DNA of 64,000 bases from assembly GCF_947242115.1 (NCBI RefSeq), contig NC_074721.1, positions 4,778,001 to 4,842,000 on the forward strand. Reading direction: 5' to 3'. This DNA comes from Biomphalaria glabrata (Eukaryota > Mollusca > Gastropoda > Planorbidae). The notes under the pieces were generated by a model that worked only from the letters and a program-made list of their open reading frames with translations, had not been told where the DNA came from and did not search any database. The position numbers and the translations under genes are program-made. Shown piece after piece: positions 22,108 through 30,584 of the stretch. Positions within the stretch are counted from its first letter, which is position 1; every line of letters begins with the position of its first letter.

Positions 22108-23927
22108 GTAAGTACTCTTGATTCTTGGCAGACGTCGATAAGATTACACGAGACGTAGTAGGCCCTATTGTTTCCTGTAGAAGAGCTTAATAATTGATGT
22201 TTAGAATACGCACTCATTCCATAAAAACGTGAAATTTTTACAACTAATATTAATTAATAATGATCAGCAACAGAATTAATTTATGATTCTCAGTTTTCAG
22301 TATCTCCGCTGACTTGATGATAATTTCCGATAGTAGTGCTCCTGTTTCCTTCGCGTGTGTCGGATGTTCCATCAGATTTGAAGATAATTACAACTTAGCC
22401 CAAACCTACCGAAGGGCATAGGGCAAGGTGCGAACCCGGGACCATCGAGACCACCGAATGACAGCTCAGAGTGCATACCACACAACCCGGCAGTATTGGT
22501 ATTGTGTGTAATTGATAAACTGGTTGACTTTTGTTGTTATTATATGGAATTAGTAACTTTCTGATCAAGTATGTTTTTCTAAGGATGAGCAGGGCTGGAT
22601 TTATGGGAGGGCAGGCGTGGCTACAGCTCTGGGAATTCCACATACTTAAATCCGGCCCTGGGGAGGAATTAAGTAGTTGAAATACTGGTACAGAAAACGA
22701 GGCCCTGGGGAGGAATTAAATAGTTGAAATACTGGTACAGAAAACTGTAGCTAATATTTAGCACTGACTCTTACTATCTGAACAAATAAACCTAAGAGCC
22801 CAATATTTGAAATAGCTTATGGCCTTTTGAAATCTAATTACAGTATTGACAGAGAGTGTGGTTATAATGACTAAGAAATAGAATGTGTAATTTCAAAAAG
22901 TTTAATGATATCTTTTCATTACAATATTAACTCTTTCTCCCTGTAATTATTTACCACATTCTGTTGGAATCAACGTTGGTATCGTCTGTTAGGAGAGAAA
23001 GAGTTAAGCGCATTTGTTTTTCAATGTCGCCTTGCCAAATGATGCTGATAATTTTCCATTACAGATGCTGAGATTATTCGCTTTCAGTCCACACCTTTGG
23101 TGATACAGCCGGTCCTGAGCAAACACCTTACTTTGCGTTGCAGTGTACAAGATGGAAGCTCAGTGAGAAGGTCTTTTGGATCTATATTTCAAGAAATGAT
23201 TGCCCCAAATACGACTGCAGCGTATGAGAGAGCCAATACAACATCCCACTTAAACGTGACCCATGTTACAGCTGATCACGTGACCACCAAGCCGCCAATC
23301 ACCGAGGCAGACGTAGCGCACGTGACGTCCATCATCATCAACAAAGTCAACAGAGTGACGAATAGTGTTGATAAAGTAGCAGACGTGACCCCTTTCGAAG
23401 CCGCATCCGCCGGAAGTCATTTCTTGGGACTAGTCTCAGTGGAAGGGAACAGTGAAAGATCCCCCAAGCAAGGAGAGAAAGCTTACCTCCAGGTCAAGTG
23501 GGACTACCCTGACTATGACCAAGCCGGGGAATATTCGTGTGAAATTTTCGGACTTGATTCAAACAATCTTCCAGTGAGCCTGGAGTCCGCTTTGCTGATA
23601 TCGTCAAAACCAGCAACGATGTCCGACTTGATTAACTATATTTCTATCCAGCAAAAAGTTATCGATAATTTAAAAGCTCAAAATATTCAAAAAGGAACAT
23701 CTAACTGCAACACTAATGGCTATTCTAATCAAATTACTTTCTCAAACTCATTCAAGACACCTCCTCTAGTTTTTACAACATTTTCTGATATCAATACTGG
23801 TTATTACACTCAGCAGTCCGTACATTGGAACGTTACCATAACAACGGTAACAGAAACCTACTTTAATTACAGTTGCATTGCTAGCCCCACAAGTTTTATC
23901 TTTGATTGGGTGGCCATAGATAATTAA
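22053..23927 (+). CDS. Secreted Ig-like/H-type lectin protein 1 (two exons)
   Basis: Coding exons are 22053-22107 and 23065-23927, giving 305 residues with a phase-1 intron (donor GTAAGT at 22108, acceptor TTTTCCATTACAG). Exon 1 encodes a signal peptide (MMIIYSLFVFTLISLSLT). Exon 2 encodes an Ig-like region with LTLRCSV (Cys 44) and DQAGEYSCEIFGL (Cys 177), separated by a Thr/Asn-rich stretch at about 68-95 with several N-glycosylation sequons. A short linker (about 205-228, SDLINYISIQQKVIDNL) may form a coiled coil. Residues about 232-305 form an H-type lectin domain (FSNSFKTPPLVFTTFSDI to FDWVAIDN), the fold of Helix agglutinin. The layout parallels FREP/CREP proteins, with H-lectin in place of fibrinogen or C-type lectin. 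Likely role: secreted carbohydrate recognition in haemolymph. The lectin and signal-peptide calls are well supported; the Ig subtype is inference. Confidence 0.86.
22364..22500 (-). mobile_element. tRNA-derived SINE, family A (reverse, in intron)
   Basis: GTCGGATGTTCCATCAGA, TTGAAGATAATTAC, box B as GAACCCGGGACCATCGAG and the CAACCCGGCAG head; lies in the single intron of Ig/H-lectin gene 1. Confidence 0.78.
22590..22660. repeat. 71-bp miniature inverted repeat
   Basis: Begins CAGGGCTGGATTTATG and ends TTAAATCCGGCCCTG, near-perfect inverted termini of a hAT-like type. The same terminus (CAGGGCCGGATTTAAG) appears at 46841-46917 and, degraded, near 41860 and 63000. No clear target duplication. 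Confidence 0.55.
22655..22746 (+). repeat. Tandem duplication, two units of 46 bp
   Basis: The block GGCCCTGGGGAGGAATTAA...TACAGAAAAC occurs twice head to tail with one internal difference (AGTAGT against AATAGT). Confidence 0.85.
22927..23007. mobile_element. TTAA-flanked 81-bp MITE, copy 1
   Basis: Bounded by TTAA on both sides with inverted ends TTAACTCTTTCTC / GAGAAAGAGTTAA. Length including both TTAA is 81 bp, identical to copies at 36092 and 39926. TTAA targets are typical of piggyBac-type elements. It ends 57 bp before exon 2 of Ig/H-lectin gene 1. Confidence 0.78.
23065..23927 (+). CDS. Ig/H-lectin gene 1, exon 2
   Basis: Follows TTTTCCATTACAG and carries all of the mature protein from DAEIIRFQST to WVAIDN and the stop. 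The Ig-like and lectin parts share one exon with no intron between them. Confidence 0.88.
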
Positions 23928-24040
23928 ATTTGTCCTTCTATTATGTAATACTGAAGAAAATTACTTTTTTTTTTACAAAGGCTAATATTACGTTAAAAAA
24001 TTTGTGTAAAAATTTATCAAATATTAAAATGCCTGTGTGA

Positions 24041-24046
24041 AATAAA
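24041..24046 (+). terminator. Poly(A) signal AATAAA of Ig/H-lectin gene 1
   Basis: Canonical AATAAA 114 bp after the stop codon, followed by a T-rich region. Confidence 0.5.
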
Positions 24047-24517
24047 GTCCATATTTTATAAGACCATGATTTTCGAAGTTCATTGTATTTTGTTGTAGTA
24101 AATTTTAAAAAATAAATTATTATTTTAATGCTTCGTTACCATTTTTGTTTTAACAAAAAATATATATATCATTGGTCCAATATGAACAAACTTAACATGT
24201 CAGCAGGGACTCAGAAGTTCAAATCCAGGTAAAGAACTGGTCAAGACGTTGAACTGGTGGAGTCCAGTTTGAGACGTAACTAATGTCGACACTTTTGCAA
24301 AGTCATGTGACCTACTATTCTTTACAACAATAAAAACTAATAAATAAAAAACTGATTGAACTGAAATAAAATTACTAACTTACCACAATTTAATTAACTA
24401 ATTGTTTAACTTTTTATTTATTTCTGTTTTGTTAGGAACAGTGAATAATTGTGCTAAATTTCAGCTTTATCCAAGAATGGGAAATAGAAGAAATAATAAA
24501 TTTGTAACGGATAGAGT

Positions 24518-24595
24518 TGATAAAACAATAAATCTGTAAATTAATTGCAAACAATAAATCTGTAAATTTATTGCAAACAATAAATCTGAATGAGC
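24518..24595 (+). repeat. Short tandem repeat, three copies of about 27 bp
   Basis: Copies of AACAATAAATCTGTAAATTWATTGC at about 24522, 24550 and 24577, the last shortened. Confidence 0.75.
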
Positions 24596-24784
24596 TACCC
24601 AATCTGTTTCGAACGTTGCTGTGTGTATAAACAAATCCCAGCATTCCATTGATTGAGCAACAGAAGTAGACCACAGTCCGTGACCTAAAGAAATATCTGT
24701 AACAAGCGTTGACTCATTCATGACGTGTAGAGAATATTTGTGAATCAAGGGGGAGAGAAATACCAGCGTACTACTTTTATTGGA

Positions 24785-25320
24785 CGGGACATTTTAAATT
24801 AAAGTTTAATTTCAGTGTACAGGACCAGATTAGGTAACATATCAACACAAGCTATAGCATGGGGTCCCAATAATTATTTAACATTAGGATCAAATATCTG
24901 GTTTTATAAAGGGGCCCCAAATCTCAAATAGCTTAGGCCCTGGTTTAGGGCCTAGTGAGGTCTAAATACGACACTCTCTGTTTATTATTTTTAAAAGTTA
25001 ACTTAGAATATTTCCGTTAGTTATTGTTAGCGCCAATAGAATCAAATATCGTATTGACATCTTCACACCAAGTCTAATTTTGTTTGTTTAAAGATTTGGT
25101 TTTGGCTAAGTTTTAAAATAAAAACCAACATCTATATTTCAATCTATAGTTACTGAAGATTTTATATACATATAGATTTCGTCGTTTGTATATTATTTGT
25201 TTAAAAAAATATTTGTTTTAACAAATATATACATCTAGGCTTGTATACTTCGATAGTCTTTCGAGAGGGGATCAACATTGTTGTGTAAAAACATAAAGTT
25301 GGGAATTGATTTTTTACGGT
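24785..25320. other. Intergenic with a possible old repeat
   Basis: 24810-24990 contains GGGGCCCCAAATCTCAAATAG and GGCCCTGG-type text resembling dispersed repeats at 57600-57830; ends are unclear. No gene seen. Confidence 0.35.
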
Positions 25321-25334
25321 TTGATTTAACACGT

Positions 25335-25660
25335 ATCTACTTGATCCGTGAGTCAGAACCAGGTCACAAGTTAGATCAACTATATATGTATATATATGAG
25401 TTTATATGACAAAACCTCTGGTACTCTGGCAGTCTGTATATTGGCCGCGAACTCGTCAAGTCATCCATGGATTTCTGTGGTTGTGTTTATTCTTTATGGT
25501 CGATTCAGTGCAAATCTTGTCCTTGATCCGGTGAGTCAGATCAGAACCAGGTCACAAGTTATATTTAGTGATATGACTAAATCGCGGGTACTCGGCTTGT
25601 CTATATATTGGCTGGGAGCCCGACAAGTCATCCACGGATTTCACTTACCTGTTACCAGAC
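25335..25660 (+). repeat. Diverged tandem duplication of ~150-190 bp
   Basis: Two copies starting near 25340 and 25525 share TTGATCCG(G)TGAGTCAGA, AACCAGGTCACAAGTTA, ATGAC(A/T)AAA, CTGTATATTGGC-like and CAAGTCATCCATGGATTTC motifs in the same order. Confidence 0.7.
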
Positions 25661-25847
25661 GTACAATCAGAAATGTTAGAGTGATTATTTAAAGGTAGGT
25701 ATTTATATATGTGCAATGTAAGTAGAGCAGACTTTTTAAGTTATGTTTAATGTGTGCTGGTGGTCGTGTTTCCAATTACTTTCTATATTTCCTATATCAC
25801 GATATGTTATTATTAGCTTGGTCTCAGTATCTACTTTCAATTCAGCT

Positions 25848-25995
25848 TGGCTGCCTGGTCTTGCTGTCGTTCGGACTTGTCGATGGTCCCGGGTTCAAAC
25901 CCTAGTCCGCTACCATCTCCAGTCTTCCTTCGGGAGGTTTGAACTTGGGAACTAGGAAGTAAATTATCTTGAACAGCCGAAACATGTCATTTTAG
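25848..25995 (+). mobile_element. tRNA-derived SINE, family A
   Basis: Head TTGGCTGCCTGGTCTTGC, box B GGTCCCGGGTTCAAACCC, CCTTCGGGAGGTTTGAACT, GGAACTAGGAAGTAAATTAT and 3' GCCGAAACATGTCATTTTA. Confidence 0.85.
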
Positions 25996-26043
25996 ATACA
26001 TTGTTTTATTTTTTTTTTTTGTAGATAAAGGTGTCTTGGCATA

Positions 26044-26165
26044 AGGTCTGTATAAATATGTTGATTAAAGCAGGTGCCTATTTTAACTGTAAAATTGAAT
26101 GAGAAAATAGTGTGGTAATAAAAAGTATTTCTTTGAATTACAAAATAGTCGCGGAACTGTTGAGA
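26044..26165 (+). pseudogene. Ankyrin-repeat gene fragment (dead)
   Basis: In one frame this reads INMLIKAGAYFNCKIE, a stop, then ENSVVIKSISLNYKIVAELL. It aligns with [19 protein letters not shown] and the following [16 protein letters not shown] of the ankyrin gene (codons at about 14400-14505). About 40 codons are recognisable. It is a pseudogenic remnant of a paralogue or a local duplicate, not an exon, because of the in-frame stop and lack of splice sites. Confidence 0.6.
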
Positions 26166-26454
26166 ATGACTGGCAACACACACGAGCAAAACGGAAGCAC
26201 ACGCAAGGGCCGACATGACCTGCAGAGACGAAATGGTTAGAAACAAATACAATGTGTAGCACTGAGAGACAGGGAGAGAGAGAGGGAGAGAGAGCATGCA
26301 GGTTACGCACATCATCAAGAAGGGTTTGCGAACTACAGAGAAAGATTTTAAAAGAAACTAAAAACAGCATTAAACTACTAGGAATGAAACTTCTATAGAA
26401 AAAACCTGTTTCCCTTTAATTTATTACTTTGGTACCTTTATACTTTTGACCTAT

Positions 26455-26680
26455 CCACTAGTCTGTTGGACCGTTGGGGCACCATGCAAGATTTGTCGAC
26501 TGTCTTTCTCCATTCCTCTCTGTATTTTGCCTTGGAAAGAACCGCTTTCAATGGCAGGCCTGTTCATTTTTTTTATGTTGTCTTCCCATCCGCTTTCTCT
26601 GTCTGCCTCTTCTTCTTTTGCCAGGTACTGTTCTCTTAAGAAAGGTCTTTGCGAGCCCCAAGACTTTGTAACACGGCCAT
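26455..26680 (-). mobile_element. RTE-like LINE 3' end (reverse)
   Basis: The minus strand reads LAKTFLKRTVPGKRRRGRQ, the basic C-terminal motif of the element at 44545, followed by the shared 3' tail (on +: CTAGTCTGTTGGACCGTTGG). Confidence 0.78.
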
Positions 26681-26689
26681 AGATTTTTA

Positions 26690-26985
26690 ACTAGACAAAA
26701 GCTCATAGCAATAGATATCAAAAAGCGAAAATGGAGCTGGATAGGACACACCCTGCGAAAACCAGCTACCAATGTTGCAAGGCAGACAATTTATTGGAAT
26801 ACGCAGGGAAAGAGGCAAGTGGGCAGACCCAAGCAAACCTGGAAGAGGTCAGTCATCAGATAAGCTGAGGATACTGGAGGGACATAGGAACATGAAGAAA
26901 TCTTCTCAGAACCGAGTTCGGTGGCGAGGTGTGGTTGCAGCCCTATGCTCCCCTGTGAGTACACAGGATTGAGGAGAAGGAAGTT
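26690..26985 (+). mobile_element. LINE 3'-end fragment with WIGHTLRKP motif
   Basis: Frames encode KWSWIGHTLRKPATNVARQ, then GKRQVGRPKQTWKRSV and, after frame changes, NRVRWRGVVAALCSP. These are the usual last residues of a group of molluscan LINEs. It lies back to back with the reverse fragment at 26455-26680 and is not functional. Confidence 0.75.
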
Positions 26986-26999
26986 GGTAGTAGAACATT

Positions 27000-27865
27000 A
27001 TGTAATGGATAGGTATAGATTATATTTTACTGTAGAGTCTCAGACCTACGTTCTCCCGCCCCGTTGAACACATAGAGCATCAGGCTGTCTCTACAGAGAT
27101 CGGTCATAGGACAATTCTGCTGCCTTTTACCAGCCAGTGCCCAAGGATTGGGGTTCTCCAAAGAAGGTGCGACTCTACGTTAAACGTGCATGGCCCTGTT
27201 ATCACCTTCATCTAATAACTGACTTTGGTAAACGTGGTTCTTCTAAGGATATGTCCCTCGCATCTCATACATTCGATTCATGGCCATCATTTCACTCAGA
27301 GGACGAATGTCACAGCTTGAACATTTTCTAAATTTCGGTTTGTTATTCCTATAATAATTCTGAGCGATCATTACTGACTATTGTTTTGCTTCTTTCCCAT
27401 GTTAAATTTTCTGTAAAGAACGAATTTTTTATTGTGATTTATTCAGATTAAACTTTCACTTACATTATTACACAAGACAAACACCACGTCCAGATCAAAT
27501 ATTAATTTAATGTCAAGCATTTTTCGAGTGCTTCAATCGTTTCAATGTGTATATGAATTCAATGCGTAGGTGGATATATAGGATGTATTTTTGTTTTTAA
27601 TTTGGTGTAGTGTACACCATGGAAATGATATTGTTCTCTCTCTTCTTTCGTACAGATTGTCATTATACTATCAGTTACTTTCTAAACAGTGTCTCACTCG
27701 CACCCAAGCACACAAAAACAGCTCAAGTTTATTTGTATTAATTTCGGTGATATTTACTATCCTGCGTTAATTTGGAACTAATAATTTTGATTTCACAAAT
27801 GAAGAAATAAAAGGCAACATTAGTACATCCACGCTTTCAGGGTTATCAATAGAATAAAATGTAAA
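27000..27865. other. Intergenic; one unexplained open frame
   Basis: A 64-codon frame at 27137-27331 (contains KDWGSPKKVRLYVKRAWPCY and SHTFDSWPSFHSEDECHSL) lies in a GC-richer patch and may be the remnant of a coding exon or mobile element. I recognise no domain. The rest is AT-rich spacer. Confidence 0.3.
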
Positions 27866-27867
27866 AT

Positions 27868-28045
27868 GTTTTGTAAAATGTTTTACATGTTTCGGATGTT
27901 CCTTCAGAGTTGAAGATAATTACTTCCTAGTCCAAACCTCCCGCAGGACGACGGGGGATGGGAGCGGGCAGGGTTTGAACCCGGGACCATCGATAAATCT
28001 GAACGACAGTCCAGCGTGCAAACCGCACGACCAGGCAGCCATCCG
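27868..28045 (-). mobile_element. tRNA-derived SINE, family A (reverse, well preserved)
   Basis: Reverse complement of the full consensus: ACATGTTTCGGATGTTCC, TTGAAGATAATTACTTCCTA, CCTCCCGCAGGACGACGGGG, box B GTTTGAACCCGGGACCATCG and head CAGGCAGCCATCC. It ends about 120 bp before the TATA element of the first BTB gene. Confidence 0.9.
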
Positions 28046-28163
28046 GTGATAGAAACTGTAGTCACCAAAACAAGCTTGATCCAGAGTCTTTAGCTGTGCG
28101 CGGAGGCTTGGACGAGTGCCATATTATGACTACGGTGGTCTGACGGCGACGATAGAGTCTTTT

Positions 28164-28174
28164 TATATATAAGG
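28164..28174 (+). promoter_or_regulatory. Candidate TATA box of the first BTB-BACK gene
   Basis: TATATATAAGG, 83 bp before the ATG, at a reasonable distance for a transcription start near 28195 and a 50-base leader. Alternatively the pyrimidine-rich TCTCTCTTCTTTCAG at 28224-28238 is a splice acceptor for a leader exon further upstream. Confidence 0.4.
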
Positions 28175-28246
28175 CTCCCCACTAGCCACCACAAAGGCCG
28201 TTTCTATTTATATCCGAATTTTTCTCTCTTCTTTCAGAAAAAAAAA

Positions 28247-30043
28247 ATGGTGAAATCTTCCCTCGCTAATAGTCTTCAGACCTGTCTTGGTCAGCGCTGG
28301 ACACATGAAGACTTCAGTGACTTTACAATCGTTGTGGAAGACGTGGAGTTTGAATGTCACAGATTTCTCTTAGCTTCATGTTCCGGTTTCTTCTCTTTGT
28401 TATTACGTAGTGACATGAAAGAGAACTTGGAGAAAAAAGTGACTTTAAAAAACATCAAGAAAGAAACTTTTAGTGTCATTCTCAACTGTATTTATAAAGG
28501 TGAAGACGGATTAACACTTGATAATATTCTCGATGTATGGCATGCCACTCACATGTTGGATATCAAATACCTCTTTGAAGAATGTGAACAATTTATCTTG
28601 AATAATATAGATTCTCTTAATTACCATCAATTCTTTCACCATGCCAAATTTCTAGGCTCCAACGCTATCATTTCCAGCACCCAGAAATCCATTCTTCAAT
28701 ACTTTGAACATTTCAAAACAACGCAAACCTTCTTTGACCTGTCCTTTGAGGAACTTCATGAATTGATTAAAGATACAAATTTGAACGTGAGCTCAGAAAA
28801 TGTGGTGATTGATGCAATACTGGAATGGGTGAATGGATACCCAAAGGATAATGACGAAACGACAAGAAACATGGCAACCCCAACAGTTCTGAACGACACG
28901 AAAGAGTTGCCAGAATATAAAATTGATACAGACAGTTCCTTTGTTGATGATGAAGTCAGCGATCTTTTACTGCAGAGTCAATTAAATGTTCTGGATGAAC
29001 GAAAAGGGAAGCTATCCATTCTGCTAGCCTCATCGAGACTTTGTGTTGCTAGCGAGGATTATCTAGAAAACCTTTTAGTTCATCCTCTGTTGACGTCAGA
29101 TAGGAATGCTTTCCGACTTGTTAAAGAAGCTTTACTTTATCACTGGAAGCCTCAGCATCACGTCAGCAGTCTTGTGTCCTACAGAAAATGCCAAGACATG
29201 TGTAACGTCATGGCTTTTGTCAGTGATGGAAATATTTTCTTCTATCTACTCGACGAGAAAAGGTCTTGTAAAATGCTGCACAAGTCAGCTGGCTACACTC
29301 ATCTAGCCGCTGTGAACTCTGACCTCTTCCTGTGCTACAGTAAATTTGAAAAATGCTCGAGTTCTAAAAACAAATCTAACTGCGTTCAATATGAATATTT
29401 CGATGTGACCACAAAATCGGTCAAAACTTTGGCTAAAATCATCAACTCATCTGGCTCATTCTTCTTATGCAATCAATATTTGATCTTCGTCAGTGATTGT
29501 CCCATCAGCGAAAAAGTGATCCACATTCAGAACTTTAACCAAAATCAAATTTTTTTGACAATCCAGACAGAGCCGCATGCTAAGGCAGCTTTCATCCACC
29601 ATGAATGCATCTTTGTATTCCATGATGCTCACCCTGACACTGAGCTTCGAGTCTATTCGTTACAGAAACAGGCTCTAGTGTGTGTCAAGAAATTACCGGG
29701 TCCTGCAGAAAACATCGTTAGCTTTGTAGGCAAAGGCAGAACTTATATGCTACAGAAAGACGGACATTTGTGGCTCGTGGGATACACAGGAAAAAGAGAA
29801 TTTGATTTCAAAATGGTAGCGAGGCTGTGGAACTTTTGTTGGAACATGTACGGAGCCGTGTGCTACAATGATGAACTGTTTCTATTTGGGGAGTTTCTCA
29901 CAGAATCTGGCAAAAAAGAGTTTGCACCCTTGCCAGGTCTGTGTGATAACATTGTGGTAGTCGAACATGATTATTACACTCAGGCTGTTCCAGTGGCTGT
30001 TCCAAGGTCTGCCATTACACAGCACCAAATGTATCCAGCCTGA
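28247..30043 (+). CDS. BTB-BACK (KLHL-type) protein 1
   Basis: A 598-residue protein in a single coding exon, the usual length of kelch-like proteins. Residues about 15-118 form a BTB/POZ domain (HEDFSDFTIVVEDVEFECHR, FLLASCSGFFSLLLRSDMKE). A BACK domain follows (about 124-198 and 250-303), interrupted by an acidic variable insert at about 199-249. The C-terminal 300 residues occupy the kelch propeller position but lack obvious Gly-Gly kelch signatures. By family, such proteins dimerise through BTB and recruit substrates to Cul3 ubiquitin ligases; that role is inferred. The start ATG follows an A-run after a pyrimidine-rich CAG. A paralogue follows 541 bp downstream on the same strand; its first ~115 codons are almost identical in DNA while the rest is clearly diverged. 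Confidence 0.9.
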   Translation: MVKSSLANSLQTCLGQRWTHEDFSDFTIVVEDVEFECHRFLLASCSGFFSLLLRSDMKENLEKKVTLKNIKKETFSVILNCIYKGEDGLTLDNILDVWHATHMLDIKYLFEECEQFILNNIDSLNYHQFFHHAKFLGSNAIISSTQKSILQYFEHFKTTQTFFDLSFEELHELIKDTNLNVSSENVVIDAILEWVNGYPKDNDETTRNMATPTVLNDTKELPEYKIDTDSSFVDDEVSDLLLQSQLNVLDERKGKLSILLASSRLCVASEDYLENLLVHPLLTSDRNAFRLVKEALLYHWKPQHHVSSLVSYRKCQDMCNVMAFVSDGNIFFYLLDEKRSCKMLHKSAGYTHLAAVNSDLFLCYSKFEKCSSSKNKSNCVQYEYFDVTTKSVKTLAKIINSSGSFFLCNQYLIFVSDCPISEKVIHIQNFNQNQIFLTIQTEPHAKAAFIHHECIFVFHDAHPDTELRVYSLQKQALVCVKKLPGPAENIVSFVGKGRTYMLQKDGHLWLVGYTGKREFDFKMVARLWNFCWNMYGAVCYNDELFLFGEFLTESGKKEFAPLPGLCDNIVVVEHDYYTQAVPVAVPRSAITQHQMYPA

Positions 30044-30584
30044 AGTCTTTACACTTCTCACTTGCTTATAGTCTGAGTAATTAACTCATATTTAAACGGT
30101 AATCCTGTAATACAGAGTTTTAAAAGTTTCTATATTCATTTATAGTAGAACTAGAAGATTTAGATACTTTGATTGGCAACGCACAAAAAATACGGGAAAG
30201 GAAGGACCAAAAAGTAATGAAGAACATTAAGCCTACGAAATACTTGGAAATACTTTTAAACATTTGTGAAACATTACACATGACTACTGACTCTAGATAG
30301 GGAAAAGTAGGATTTTTTCTTGAGTAATGGCCCTTTACTGACTACCTGAAAGTTATGAATGTATTGTAATCATTTCAAAAACAGAATTCTACAAAGATTA
30401 ACATTTTGTAATCATTTTCGTTTAATCACGATTCCATTTTATGGATGATAGTTGTAAATTATTTTTTAACACCAATGTATTTTTCTATGATATAGTTTTA
30501 GAATCATCTTTTTTTTATACCTGCAGGATATAATTTCATTCTCATCAGGTCTTAAATTATTGTTTCAGAATCTCCATAACAACA
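30044..30584. other. Spacer between the two BTB genes
   Basis: 541 bp, AT-rich. The acceptor-like TTATTGTTTCAG at 30557-30568 lies just before the second gene's ATG, so part of this region may be an intron. No clear poly(A) signal for the first gene was found. Confidence 0.45.
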
